DNA of 64,000 nt from CAYNRG01 sp047973125 (GCA_047973125.1 JBKEBK010000024.1:1-64000); one strand, 5' to 3'; shown: positions 1-10,013, counted from the stretch's first letter. A program made the numbers and translations. The notes: a model not told the origin generated them from the letters alone.

Positions 1-131
1 ACCAATGAGTCATCCATGGAAAGCAGCTTCGTTTAAAGCTTTCCAAAACAGACAAAAGCACCGCAAAAATTTCGGTGCTGATATTTAATTATTTTTGGGA
101 CATTTTCGAAATTGATTGACAGAAAAGAGCC
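1..131 (-). mobile_element. Probable terminal segment of an ISL3-like insertion sequence (partial)
   Basis: On the minus strand a sequence starting GGCTCTTTTCTGTCAATC at position 131 runs out of the left edge. ISL3-family terminal inverted repeats characteristically begin GGCTCTT. Inside it lies a strong hairpin at 57-79, and then a possible transposase start, ATG at 17-15 encoding M-D-D-S-L. A terminator-like hairpin just inside the end is common in such elements. The other end and the transposase are outside the window, so this is inferred from end sequence and layout only. An 8-bp target duplication would be expected at about 132-139. Confidence 0.4.
53..79 (-). terminator. Hairpin with T-rich tail
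   Basis: A perfect 7-bp stem (AGCACCG at 57-63, CGGTGCT at 73-79) is followed on the minus strand by TTTTGTCTGTTTT. It lies about 110 bases past the stop of the sortase-like gene, so it could end that transcript. It could instead shield the putative IS element from read-through. A second inverted repeat, GGAAAGC/GCTTTCC, lies at 18-44. Confidence 0.5.
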
Positions 132-186
132 ATAATATTTGTACAGGCTATAAAAAATAATTATTTAAAATTATAAACATTTACAT

Positions 187-930
187 TTATTTTTTTATCA
201 CTTCTACTTCTTTAGCAATTACAATCAGTCTTAAATCATCACGATTTTTTACCCCAGTTTGAAGTGTTATCCACTTATCGTTTATCCCAAGTGTTTCATT
301 TGTATCATAAAATTCTATTTCTTTTACAGCAGTTATGTACTGATTAAAATATTCTTCATTAGCAAAAGTATGTCCATCAAAATTATCACTATTATAGTTT
401 GTAAAAAAATATTTCAAGTTATCATCATTCATTTCATAGTAAAAAACATTAGTTATAACATATTTACGAGTTTCTTTAGCTAATTCTAGGGTAATATTTT
501 TATTATCTTCATACTTAGATTGTTTTTTTAACATATGTAAAGGAGAAAACATTAGGGAATCATCATTTTCAACTAATGATCCGTAAAACACTAAATTTTG
601 ATCATCTAAGCTGTTTCTTGTATCTAGAAACACTGAACCATTTTCACTATCTTTGAGATCCCATGTTTTAGTTAAATATTTATCATTATTATCTGTTTGA
701 GTAAAACTCTCTGAAATTAAGTCACTATCAAAGTAAAGTTCTCCAAGATATTCATCATTGATTTTCTTCTTTTTTGAAAAGTCCTTCGTATCATTAGATG
801 TTTCATTAACAACATTTGATTCCTTATTAATTACTTGATCATTAAATGGATTTGACACGGCAAATGCAATCAAAACCATTATAATTGTAAATATACCAAC
901 AATTAAACTTAATATTTTTAAATGTTTCAT
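187..930 (-). CDS. Sortase B-like exported protein lacking catalytic His and Cys
   Basis: This 247-residue protein has one N-terminal membrane segment (about residues 5-27), a low-complexity linker and an extracellular domain. The domain follows class B sortases: GSVFLDTRN matches the SrtB strand GSIFLDYRN, FYGSLVENDDSLMF matches the YGHN...SMF region, and ITLQTG followed by RLIVIAKEV matches LSTC...RFVVxGxL. At the catalytic positions His is Ser118 and Cys is Gly226, while the Arg is kept (Arg234). A transpeptidase without His and Cys cannot use sortase chemistry, so it is probably a pseudoenzyme with a binding or structural role. The frame is intact, with ribosome-binding site AGGGGAA. It is last in a run after polC and mgtC. 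The fold is assigned from motif order only. Confidence 0.6.
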   Translation of the reverse strand: MKHLKILSLIVGIFTIIMVLIAFAVSNPFNDQVINKESNVVNETSNDTKDFSKKKKINDEYLGELYFDSDLISESFTQTDNNDKYLTKTWDLKDSENGSVFLDTRNSLDDQNLVFYGSLVENDDSLMFSPLHMLKKQSKYEDNKNITLELAKETRKYVITNVFYYEMNDDNLKYFFTNYNSDNFDGHTFANEEYFNQYITAVKEIEFYDTNETLGINDKWITLQTGVKNRDDLRLIVIAKEVEVIKK

Positions 931-994
931 TTTTATATATTCCCCTTAATATTTATTATATTATATCATTTTGCACTGCATCCTTCAACGTGTA

Positions 995-1687
995 TTATAT
1001 TTCGCCTACTTCTTCTATACCCTTTATTTGTATTAAGGATTCTTTTGCTTTTTTTAATTCACTGCGATAACTTGTTTTGATAGATACAATTGATATCTTA
1101 GTATTATCTCCATCAAATTGATAACCTTGAAATTTACGATTATTTACATAAATAATTTCACATTTATTGTCTTTTAATATTTTAATAATATCAACAAAGT
1201 TTAAATCTTTATTGTACTGAATGTATAACTCCAGAATGTTTGGTGCTGTTTCTTCTGAATAGTTTTTTAATATTTTAAGAACAAAAAGTTCTAAAGTAAC
1301 TGCATAAAAAGCACCTAAATAAAAACCACTTCCTACAGCTAAACCAACACATGCGGTAAACCAAATACTTGCCGCAGAGGTTAATCCTTGAATTTGCTTA
1401 TCACCGGTTACCAAAATTGTACCAGCCCCCAAAAATCCAATTCCACTAATTACTTGTGCTGGAACTCTTGCAAGATCCACACCACCATAATTGTTAAATA
1501 AGAACTCAGAATATAATACAACTAGTGCTGATCCAATAGCAACCAAGGAGTGAGTTTTTATCCCTGCTGGACTTCCTTTTTTTGATCTATTACGACCTAT
1601 ATAAACACCACATGCCAGTGCCATGGTGAGTCTTAGCAAGACTTCTAAACTAAAAGAATTGCTAATATTTATTAAAATTTCTAACAT
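995..1687 (-). CDS. MgtC/SapB family membrane protein
   Basis: This 230-residue protein has an N-terminal MgtC domain of about 140 residues with several hydrophobic helices. It contains the family signatures RLTMALACGVYIGRNR, GIKTHSLVAIGSALV, QVISGIGFLGAGTI and GLTSAASIWFTACVGLAVG. The remaining 80 or so residues form a soluble C-terminal domain, as in the longer MgtC/YhiD proteins. The family is associated with magnesium homeostasis and with virulence in some hosts, but its biochemical activity is unsettled, so a transport role should not be assumed. It lies 17 bases after polC and is probably cotranscribed with it. Confidence 0.85.
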   Translation of the reverse strand: MLEILINISNSFSLEVLLRLTMALACGVYIGRNRSKKGSPAGIKTHSLVAIGSALVVLYSEFLFNNYGGVDLARVPAQVISGIGFLGAGTILVTGDKQIQGLTSAASIWFTACVGLAVGSGFYLGAFYAVTLELFVLKILKNYSEETAPNILELYIQYNKDLNFVDIIKILKDNKCEIIYVNNRKFQGYQFDGDNTKISIVSIKTSYRSELKKAKESLIQIKGIEEVGEI

Positions 1688-1704
1688 ATTTTTACACTCC
1701 TAAC

Positions 1705-4700
1705 TTAAAACAAAGATATTTGATTTCTTTCTTGTAACTCATCAAGAACACCTAATTCTGATAGTTTTTTTTCTAAAGTTTTTGAACATTGTGTTCTAGA
1801 TAAAAAATCTTCTTTTGAAATAAAATCTTTGTCATCTCTTGCCGCAATTATAGAATTAGCAACGTTTTCACCAAGACCATCTATTGTAATAAATGGAGGA
1901 ATAATTTTCTTGAAATCTGATGACACTTTAAACTTAGTAGCATCCGAATTATACAAATCAATATTACCGATACTATAACCTCTTGAATACAACTCTAAAC
2001 AAACCTCAAGTGTATTATATATTGCATCTTCTTTTTTGGTAACAGTTAATTTTTTTAAATAATCTTTTTTTCTTTCATTTATATCATTCATTCTAGTGAT
2101 TATAGCATCAATACCCTTCGTCATTGTAGAAATTTCATAAGCATCACATCTCAAAGAAAAATACGCCATATAATACCAATGAGGATAATAAACTTTAAAC
2201 CAAGCAATTCTTACAGCCATTATAACATAGGCAACGGCATGTGCCTTGGGAAACATATATTTAATTTTTTTACAACTTTCAATATACCATGTTGGAACAT
2301 TATGTTTAATCATCTGTTGTTCCCAATCACTTGTCAATCCTTTACCCTTTCTTACACTTTCCATAATAGTAAAAGATAACTTAGGATCCATATTTTGATT
2401 TAGAAGGTACGTCATAATATCATCACGACACCCTATTACTTCATTTAATGGAATTCCATCTTTTATAAGATCATCTGCATTATTTAACCATACATCAGTT
2501 CCATGTGAAAGACCAGAAATAATAATTAAGTCACTAAAACACTTTGGTTTAGCTGATTCAAGTATTTTTCTAACAAAATTTGTACCAAACTCTGGTATCC
2601 CTAAAGCACCAGTATTTTCAGTAAATAGCTTACTATCTGCTTTTAATACTTCATTAGATGAAAATAAATTCATTACTTTAGCATCATTCATTGGTATAGT
2701 AGTTGGATCTATTCCTGACACATTTTCTAAAAACTTCATCGCAGTAGGATCTACATGTCCCAAGATATCAAACTTAAGAACATTATCGTGAATATCATGA
2801 AAGTCAAAATGAGTTGTTTTCCATGTTGATGATGAATCATTTGCCGGATACTGTACAGGTGTAAAATCAGTAACGACCATATCTTTAGGAATAACTATGA
2901 TTCCTCCTGGATGCTGTCCGGTTGTTCTTTTTATTCCAGTACAACCTAAGGCCAATGAATCCTTCCTGGCTTTTCGCATATTTAAAATACCTTTTTCTTC
3001 GCAATATCCACTTACATAACCAAAAGCCGTTTTTTCTTGGACAGTACCAATAGTTCCAGCTCTAAATACATGATCTTCACCAAAAACTTCTTTGGTAAAA
3101 AGATGGGCTTTTTCTTGATAATCACCTGAAAAATTTAAATCAATATCAGGAACTTTATCCCCTTCAAAACCCAAGAAGGTTTCAAACGGTATATTTTGAC
3201 CTTCACCATACATTTTATGATTACAATTAGGACAATTTTTATCTACTAAATCGAAACCAGAAGATATTGACTTGTCATTTGAAAACTCAACATATTGACA
3301 ATTAGGACAAATATAGTGAGGCTGAAGAGGATTAACTTCAGTAATTTTACTCATAGTAGCTGCAAATGATGATCCAACTGACCCTCTTGAACCTACTAAA
3401 TATCCATCATCATTGCTTTTTTTAACCAGTAAATGAGAAACATAATATATTACACCATATCCATTTCCAATTATACTATTTAACTCTTTATTAAGCCTGT
3501 CTTCTACAATATCCGGCAAATTATCACCATATATCATATGAGCATTATCAAAACATATTTTTCTTAGTTTTTCATCTGCACCATCAATTTTAGGTGGATA
3601 TAATCCTTTGGGAACTGGGTTACATTTACCGATCATATCTGCTATTTTATTTGTATTGTCAATTACAATTTCATTAATAAATTCTTCATCATTTAACCAT
3701 GAAAAACACTCTAAAACCTCAGTAGTAGTTCTTAGATGTTGATGCGGACTGCTTATTCCCTCTTTATTCTTTAACGGGTGCCTTGAACCACCTATTCCCT
3801 GGGCATTAATGTAAATGTCTCGATATATTTTACTGCTAGGGTCACAATAATGAACGTCACCTGTAGCAACTATTAACTTATTCTGAAGTTTTGCCTCATC
3901 AATTATTCTCATAAGTATAGCTTTTAATCTATCTAAATTTAAAACTCTTTTTAGCTCAATTAAATGAGCATAATTTTCTAATGGTTGAATTTCAATGTAG
4001 TCATAAAATGATATTTTATGAGCTAGATCCTCTGTTGAATTATTAGCAGCCGCTTCAAAAACTTCTCCATTTAAGCAAGAAGAACCTATCAGAATATTCT
4101 CTCTGTTCTTTTCTAATTCTTCTCTGAAGATTCTAGGATCAGCCAGAAACTCATCACCCTTACTTTTAAATACCGCAAGGGTCTTTGTATTAGAATGAGT
4201 TACTAAATCATATATAGTTTTTAAACCATTTTGATTTTTAGCAAGCAAACATACATGACTATCTCTTAATTTAATAAAAGAATCAGCGCTTTGATACTCT
4301 TGAAGATCCTTCAGTGTTTCAACACCTTTTTTTCTGACATCATTGAGCATTATAATAAAGATATCCTTAAGAACCTCAGCATCATAGTCAGCTCTATGAG
4401 CAACCTTATTATCATATGGTACCTTACATAATTTTGCAATATTTCCAAGACGGTAAAAACGACGATCTGAAAATATAGACCTGGCAAAGTCAACAGTATC
4501 AATATATGTATTTTTTAATTTTGGCCTATTTATTCTTTGCAATTCAGCATTTAAAAAACCAATATCAAACTTAGCATTATGAGCAACTAAGACACATCCA
4601 TCAATCCAAGATAATAAATCATCACAAATATCTTCAAATATAGGTGCATCTTTGATCATTTCATCTGTAATATTAGTTAGAGATTTTATAAATGTTGGGA

Positions 4701-6030
4701 TTTCTATCGGAGACTTTAGAAAGAATGATTTAGAATCTATCTGAGTTTGATTTTTAATTTTAACAGCACCAAATTCAATAATGTGATCAAAATGAGCAGA
4801 TAAACCTGTTGTTTCAACATCAAATATTACATACTCACAATCATCTATTCTTTTTTCTTGATAGTTAGTAACAATCGATAGTTTAGAGTCAACTAAATTC
4901 ATTTCTACACCATAGATCATTTTAAAATCCCTATCAGGATAGGCACTTAATAATTTATCAACAGTTTTTTGTGCTTTTGGGAATGCTTGAACTGCACAAT
5001 GATCAGTTATAGCAATTGCTTTATGATTCCACTTGAATGCTTGATTAATGTAGTCTTCAACTGGATTAATTCCATCCATTTCCGAAATATTACTATGAAC
5101 ATGAAGCTCTACTCTCTTTTTATCAGCATTATCTTTTATTTCTATATTTTCTAAGATAGCTATTTCTTTTGGATTACCAATTATCTCTTGGTCATAAGAC
5201 CCTTGAATTATAGAACCAAAAAATTGTATTCTACTACCAACTTTAATTTTATCCATCTCATCAAAATTCACTGCTTTATTTTCAAATCTTCTTATAGTTA
5301 GTGCATCAAGCCCATCATCTACTGTTAAGATTTGCATATGGTTACCACTTTTAGTCATTCTAATTTCATTTTTAACAACATTAGCAATAAATTGTACATT
5401 ATCCATTACAACATCAATTTCACTTAATTTCATCATGCGATAGTTTGCTTTTTTATACTTATATTGTTTTTTATCTGTACTCACCATACTTTTAGAAGTA
5501 TTAAAATTAGATGGCTTAATATTTTTAGGAAGCACGATAGAATCAACACTATGCTCACTATCTTCATAAGTATAAACTATATCCTTAATTAAAATACCAA
5601 CATTTTTAAACAACTCAATTATATTGGTGTTATATTTTATATATTTTTCTTTATCATTTTCATCCCTAATGAAAAAACAAAGTTCATTATTTATATAGTC
5701 AATTTTTTTATCACTAAAGATTGTAGGCAATTCCTTTGTATTTGTAAAGTATAATAGATAACTTTTAATTTCGTTTAAATTTATGTTTTGAGCAACACTC
5801 TTACATTCAATAAAGATATTACATTTTTTTAAATTAATTGAATCAATAAAATACCTATTAATTTCCATATATTTATCAAATGGTAATGGTTCATTTAATA
5901 AAAGACTAAAACTTAAACTCTTAGCTTTTTTATTATAATAAACTTTTTTATTTGGGTTTTTGTATTCTGTATAAAACTCATTCATCTCTTCGTTATTTTT
6001 TATAAAAAAACTGATTTTATTGTTATTCAT
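1705..6030 (-). CDS. polC: DNA polymerase III PolC-type, alpha subunit
   Basis: This is the 1441-residue replicative polymerase of Gram-positive type. In order it shows an N-terminal domain, an OB fold (about 205-295), a PHP domain beginning VELHVHSN (about 305), and a DnaQ-like 3'-5' exonuclease inserted in the PHP domain (FDVETTGL, about 400, and VAHNAKFDIGFL). A zinc motif of two CPNC pairs follows (about 907-930), then the catalytic aspartate motif PDIDLNFSGDY (about 960). The C terminus ends QISLF, which fits a sliding-clamp binding motif. Length and order match other PolC proteins, so proofreading and synthesis should both be active. The start is preceded by CGAGGTAAA. Confidence 0.97.
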   Translation of the reverse strand: MNNNKISFFIKNNEEMNEFYTEYKNPNKKVYYNKKAKSLSFSLLLNEPLPFDKYMEINRYFIDSINLKKCNIFIECKSVAQNINLNEIKSYLLYFTNTKELPTIFSDKKIDYINNELCFFIRDENDKEKYIKYNTNIIELFKNVGILIKDIVYTYEDSEHSVDSIVLPKNIKPSNFNTSKSMVSTDKKQYKYKKANYRMMKLSEIDVVMDNVQFIANVVKNEIRMTKSGNHMQILTVDDGLDALTIRRFENKAVNFDEMDKIKVGSRIQFFGSIIQGSYDQEIIGNPKEIAILENIEIKDNADKKRVELHVHSNISEMDGINPVEDYINQAFKWNHKAIAITDHCAVQAFPKAQKTVDKLLSAYPDRDFKMIYGVEMNLVDSKLSIVTNYQEKRIDDCEYVIFDVETTGLSAHFDHIIEFGAVKIKNQTQIDSKSFFLKSPIEIPTFIKSLTNITDEMIKDAPIFEDICDDLLSWIDGCVLVAHNAKFDIGFLNAELQRINRPKLKNTYIDTVDFARSIFSDRRFYRLGNIAKLCKVPYDNKVAHRADYDAEVLKDIFIIMLNDVRKKGVETLKDLQEYQSADSFIKLRDSHVCLLAKNQNGLKTIYDLVTHSNTKTLAVFKSKGDEFLADPRIFREELEKNRENILIGSSCLNGEVFEAAANNSTEDLAHKISFYDYIEIQPLENYAHLIELKRVLNLDRLKAILMRIIDEAKLQNKLIVATGDVHYCDPSSKIYRDIYINAQGIGGSRHPLKNKEGISSPHQHLRTTTEVLECFSWLNDEEFINEIVIDNTNKIADMIGKCNPVPKGLYPPKIDGADEKLRKICFDNAHMIYGDNLPDIVEDRLNKELNSIIGNGYGVIYYVSHLLVKKSNDDGYLVGSRGSVGSSFAATMSKITEVNPLQPHYICPNCQYVEFSNDKSISSGFDLVDKNCPNCNHKMYGEGQNIPFETFLGFEGDKVPDIDLNFSGDYQEKAHLFTKEVFGEDHVFRAGTIGTVQEKTAFGYVSGYCEEKGILNMRKARKDSLALGCTGIKRTTGQHPGGIIVIPKDMVVTDFTPVQYPANDSSSTWKTTHFDFHDIHDNVLKFDILGHVDPTAMKFLENVSGIDPTTIPMNDAKVMNLFSSNEVLKADSKLFTENTGALGIPEFGTNFVRKILESAKPKCFSDLIIISGLSHGTDVWLNNADDLIKDGIPLNEVIGCRDDIMTYLLNQNMDPKLSFTIMESVRKGKGLTSDWEQQMIKHNVPTWYIESCKKIKYMFPKAHAVAYVIMAVRIAWFKVYYPHWYYMAYFSLRCDAYEISTMTKGIDAIITRMNDINERKKDYLKKLTVTKKEDAIYNTLEVCLELYSRGYSIGNIDLYNSDATKFKVSSDFKKIIPPFITIDGLGENVANSIIAARDDKDFISKEDFLSRTQCSKTLEKKLSELGVLDELQERNQISLF

Positions 6031-6127
6031 TTTACCTCGTTTCTTTAATTGTCAAATTTTTTTCTATACTATAAAAACTATGACAATAATATTAATTTAT
6101 ATTTTAAAACTACTTTAATTACATCAA

Positions 6128-6805
6128 TTATTTAACCATAATCTCAAATGCATTTTTAGCAGCATTTTGCTCGGCTTTTTTCTTACTATTCCCTTTGCCA
6201 ACACCCAGCAATATTCTATCAAGTTTAACACATATCTCAAAGATAGGCTGATTAGGTGGACCATCAATACTTAAGACTTCATAGCTAACCGTTTTTCTTT
6301 TATCGGCCTGCACAAATTCTTGAAGCTTAGTCTTGTAGTCGATAATAATATCACGTTTAGGATTTTTTAAATAAGGTGTAATTACTTCATCAAGTATATT
6401 CTCAACATTCTTCATTCCCCCATCAATATATAAAGCCCCTAGGAATGCTTCAAACATATCGGCTATGATCGAATTCTTATTTCGGCCACCATTTTTTTCT
6501 TCACCATTACCAAGCAAGATTAATTTTTCTAACCCTAATTTTCTAGCATACATTGATAGTGATTTTTCACAAACTAATTGTGCTCTAAATGTCGACATAT
6601 CACCCTCGTTTAAAGGCGGATCAAGATTAAAAATTCTATTTGAAGACCACAATTGAAGCACAGCATCTCCAATGAATTCCAAACGCTCGTTATCACTTGC
6701 ATTTGTTCTCTCATTTGCATATGATGAGTGCATAAATGCTTGTTTTACTAATTGCATATTTTCAATTTTAATATCTTTATTTTCTAACCATTTTTCAATT
6801 TTCAT
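6128..6805 (-). CDS. rnc: Ribonuclease III
   Basis: This 225-residue endonuclease cuts double-stranded RNA in rRNA maturation and mRNA turnover. The N-terminal RNase III domain holds the signature NERLEFIGDAVLQL with its catalytic acidic residues, and the second acidic motif is in NSIIADMFEAFLGALYID. The C-terminal double-stranded RNA-binding domain ends GKGNSKKKAEQNAAKNAFE. It lies 15 bases downstream of recG. In Bacillus rnc sits beside smc and ftsY, but here those are about 18 kb away. Confidence 0.96.
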   Translation of the reverse strand: MKIEKWLENKDIKIENMQLVKQAFMHSSYANERTNASDNERLEFIGDAVLQLWSSNRIFNLDPPLNEGDMSTFRAQLVCEKSLSMYARKLGLEKLILLGNGEEKNGGRNKNSIIADMFEAFLGALYIDGGMKNVENILDEVITPYLKNPKRDIIIDYKTKLQEFVQADKRKTVSYEVLSIDGPPNQPIFEICVKLDRILLGVGKGNSKKKAEQNAAKNAFEIMVK

Positions 6806-6820
6806 TTACTACCACCTTAT

Positions 6821-8836
6821 CTAGTCAATTAATTTAATTTCCTTCTCATTACAACTTTTTATATAACCAATAATTTTTTCATTTTCTTTATTTGATTCAC
6901 ATGAAATGATTTCAATTGCATCTTGTTTACTGATATCAACAATTTTACTATCCGTAATTAAATTCCCAAGAATAAAAGTAGGAACACCACTTTGTCTTGT
7001 ACCTAATATATCACCAGCACCTCTTAGTCTAAGGTCCTCTTTTGAAATATCAAAGCCATTGTTGTTATTTACTAGTATTTCTAGTCTTTCAATACTTTGT
7101 AAATCATTACTATCAGTAAGCAAATAACAAATTCCCTGTTCATTACCCCTTTGAACTCTACCTCTTAACTGATGAAGTTGGCTAAGGCCAAAACGATGAG
7201 CATCATAAACAATCATAACAGTAGCATTAACAACATTTACTCCAACTTCAATAACAGTCGTACTTACCAAAATATTCGTTTCTTTATTTATGAATCTTTT
7301 CATAACTAAATCTTTTTCATCACTATTCATTTTACCATGTAACTGATCAACTTTAGCAAAATCCTTTAAATAAATTTTTAAAGCTGAACAAATTTCCTCT
7401 GTAGACTTTAATTCAACTTTACGATCTTCATCTAAAATAGCACTACAAACAACATATATCTGATGACCTTCTTGTAGTTTTTGTATAATGTCATCCAAAA
7501 CACTCTTGAAGCTATTTTCTCTAATTAAAATCGTTTTAACTTCTTTTCTTCCTTTGGGCATAGTAACAATCGTTGAAATATCCATATCACCATATAAAAT
7601 GTTTGCTAGTGTTCTTGGAATTGGAGTTGCACTCATAAGTAAAAAATCAACATTATAACCCTTGTTAAGAAGTTTTCTTCTTTGTTGTACTCCAAAACGA
7701 TGTTGTTCATCAGCAATTGCTAACCCCAAATTATTAAATATTACATCATCTTGATATATTGCATGGGTACCTACCAAAATATCTATCTCGCCATTCTTTA
7801 AATCATTTAAAATCTCTTTCTTTGATATTGATGACATTGAAGAATAGTATACACTAACTTTAACTTCTGTATACTTTAAAATATTTTTTAAACTTTGATA
7901 ATGCTGTTTCGCAAGTATCTCTGTTGGACATAAAAGAGCCCCTTGATATGATGATAAAACTGTTGCATATAAAACTAAGGTTGCAACTACAGTTTTACCA
8001 CAACCAACATCCCCTTGCAGTAAACGATACATTAATTTATTACTTTTTAAATCTTCTAATATTTCGTTAGTTACCTTAAGTTGATCATTAGTAAGTGAAA
8101 AATTTAAGCAATTAGCTAACATAAAAACTGCATCAAAATCGAATTTTTTTTCTAATTTCTTTGATAATTTTAGATTTTGATTTTTGATTAGCTGAATACC
8201 CAAGTTAAACATCAAAAATTCTTCATACTTTATTCTTCTTGTTGCCTGATCAATCTGTTGTTTATTAGCAGGAAAATGAATCCACTTTAAGGCATCTTCT
8301 TTACTACATAATCGATATTTTTTTTTATAATTATCTGGAATATAATCTTTTATAACATAAGATTTATTTTCCATTATTTTCGTAATTGTACTTGATATTA
8401 TTTTTTGTGTAATATTATTTTTTAAAGAATACACTGCATTAAAACCACTTTGTTCATTAATTGGAATAAGATTGTATTTGGAAACAACAATCTTATGATT
8501 TCCCTCATACTTTCCATCAATAAATATTTTTTCACCAACTGTAAGCTTACATATCCATGGTCTATTAAATATTACAGCATTAAATATTTGATCATCATAC
8601 TTAATCATAAACTTAGACATTTGAATAGATTTTTTTAATCTTAAATTTGTTGGTTTAGTAATTAAAATTGCTTCAAAAGTGACCCTTTCAAACATTTTCC
8701 ATTGATCAAATGGAGTTTGATATATTTCATCATATCTATATGGATAGTGAGATAATAAATCATCTTCATTTAAAATTCCCATAGATTCAAAAGCTTTTAT
8801 ACTTTTTTTAGTTAATTTATAATCCTCTAATGACAT
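6821..8836 (-). CDS. recG: ATP-dependent DNA helicase RecG
   Basis: This 671-residue helicase regresses stalled forks and branch-migrates Holliday junctions. It has the N-terminal wedge/OB domain, Walker A LLQGDVGCGKTVVA (about residue 275), the DEXH-like motif ADEQHRFGVQQR, motif III LLMSATPIPRTLA, and motif VI region QLHQLRGRVQRG. The end LRLRGAGDILGTRQSG is typical of RecG. A GTG codon three residues further upstream overlaps the AGAGGTG ribosome-binding site, so the ATG of MSLEDYK is chosen. Confidence 0.96.
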   Translation of the reverse strand: MSLEDYKLTKKSIKAFESMGILNEDDLLSHYPYRYDEIYQTPFDQWKMFERVTFEAILITKPTNLRLKKSIQMSKFMIKYDDQIFNAVIFNRPWICKLTVGEKIFIDGKYEGNHKIVVSKYNLIPINEQSGFNAVYSLKNNITQKIISSTITKIMENKSYVIKDYIPDNYKKKYRLCSKEDALKWIHFPANKQQIDQATRRIKYEEFLMFNLGIQLIKNQNLKLSKKLEKKFDFDAVFMLANCLNFSLTNDQLKVTNEILEDLKSNKLMYRLLQGDVGCGKTVVATLVLYATVLSSYQGALLCPTEILAKQHYQSLKNILKYTEVKVSVYYSSMSSISKKEILNDLKNGEIDILVGTHAIYQDDVIFNNLGLAIADEQHRFGVQQRRKLLNKGYNVDFLLMSATPIPRTLANILYGDMDISTIVTMPKGRKEVKTILIRENSFKSVLDDIIQKLQEGHQIYVVCSAILDEDRKVELKSTEEICSALKIYLKDFAKVDQLHGKMNSDEKDLVMKRFINKETNILVSTTVIEVGVNVVNATVMIVYDAHRFGLSQLHQLRGRVQRGNEQGICYLLTDSNDLQSIERLEILVNNNNGFDISKEDLRLRGAGDILGTRQSGVPTFILGNLITDSKIVDISKQDAIEIISCESNKENEKIIGYIKSCNEKEIKLID

Positions 8837-8882
8837 ATTTATCACCTCTTATTATATATTTTAACTCATTATATTAAAAAAT

Positions 8883-8913
8883 AAAAGAATAAGGGCTATA
8901 CCCTTACTCTTTT
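8883..8913 (-). terminator. Terminator after the sugar-ABC ATPase gene
   Basis: A 13-bp stem with one mismatch (8883-8895 and 8901-8913) overlaps the stop codon of the ATPase gene. On the minus strand it is followed by ATTTTTT. It separates that gene from recG. Confidence 0.75.
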
Positions 8914-10013
8914 ATAGTTTCTTCTGTTTCAATATCAAATAAATGCATTGCATCATAATCAAGATATAATTCTATTTCATCCCCAACTCTTGCTTTAGTA
9001 TTTGGATTAACACGAGCACTCATGTGAGTAGAATTACAATCAAAATATAGGAACACTTCAGCACCAACAAGCTCATAAACATTTACTTTAGCCTTTATTG
9101 AATCCTTATATTTTTTCAAAGAATATTCTTTGTCATGTAAATCTTCTGGTCGAATACCCATCATTACTTTTTTACCAACATAACCTTTTTCTTTCAAAAG
9201 ATTGGCTTTTTCAGTGGTTAAATGAAGAGCATTATTATCAAAAATTAAGTATACTCCATCAAACTTTTCAATAACTTCGCACACAACAAAATTCATTTGA
9301 GGAGAACCGATAAATCCTGCAACAAATAAGTTTGCTGGTTTATCATATAAGTTTTTAGGAGTATCAACCTGTTGCATTACTCCATCTTTCATTACAACAA
9401 TCCTTGTACCAAGTGTCATTGCTTCTGTTTGGTCATGTGTTACATAAATAATTGTTGTTTGTAATCTTTGATGTAACTGAGAAATTTCCGCTCTCATTTG
9501 TACACGTAGTTTTGCATCAAGATTACTCAATGGTTCATCCATCAAGAAAACTTTTGGATTTCTAACAATAGCTCTACCCATTGCAACACGTTGTCTTTGA
9601 CCACCTGATAGTGCTTTAGGTTTACGATCAAGAAGCAACTCTAGATCAAGTATTCTAGCTGCTTCTTCAACTTTTCTTTTAATTTCATCCTTTGGAAATT
9701 TTCTTAACTTTAATCCAAATGCCATGTTATCAAAAACAGTCATATGAGGATATAGTGCGTAGTTTTGAAATACCATTGCGATATCACGATCCTTAGGCTC
9801 AACATCATTTACACGACGATCATCAATATATAAGTCACCAGATGTTATTTCTTCTAAACCAGCAATCATTCTTAATGTTGTCGATTTACCACATCCTGAA
9901 GGACCAACAAAAATTATAAATTCTTTATCAGCAATTTCTAAATTAAAATCTTTTACTGCTTCAAATCCATTATCATATTTCTTTCCAATCTTTTCTAGTT
10001 TTAAACTTGCCAT
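8904..10013 (-). CDS. ABC transporter ATP-binding protein, MsmK/UgpC type
   Basis: This 369-residue ATPase is of the carbohydrate-uptake CUT1 class. It shows Walker A GPSGCGKSTT, the Q-loop VFQNYALYPHMTVFDN, signature LSGGQRQRVAMGRA, Walker B VFLMDEPLSNLDAKLR and a switch His in YVTHDQTEAM. A C-terminal OB/TOBE regulatory domain (MMGIRPEDLH) is typical of MsmK, MalK and UgpC. No permease or sugar-binding gene is nearby, so it probably energises one or more importers encoded elsewhere, as MsmK does in streptococci. The ATG of MASLKLEK follows GCGAGG; codons upstream in frame have no ribosome-binding site. Confidence 0.9.
   Translation of the reverse strand: MASLKLEKIGKKYDNGFEAVKDFNLEIADKEFIIFVGPSGCGKSTTLRMIAGLEEITSGDLYIDDRRVNDVEPKDRDIAMVFQNYALYPHMTVFDNMAFGLKLRKFPKDEIKRKVEEAARILDLELLLDRKPKALSGGQRQRVAMGRAIVRNPKVFLMDEPLSNLDAKLRVQMRAEISQLHQRLQTTIIYVTHDQTEAMTLGTRIVVMKDGVMQQVDTPKNLYDKPANLFVAGFIGSPQMNFVVCEVIEKFDGVYLIFDNNALHLTTEKANLLKEKGYVGKKVMMGIRPEDLHDKEYSLKKYKDSIKAKVNVYELVGAEVFLYFDCNSTHMSARVNPNTKARVGDEIELYLDYDAMHLFDIETEETIKE

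Noticed and set aside
1705..6030. Possible use of TGA as Trp (mollicute code) given the low GC content.
   Set aside because: Full-length PolC, AlaS and Smc read without internal TGA under the standard code, Trp is TGG, and TGA is used as a genuine stop, for example in thiI, ribF and comEC.
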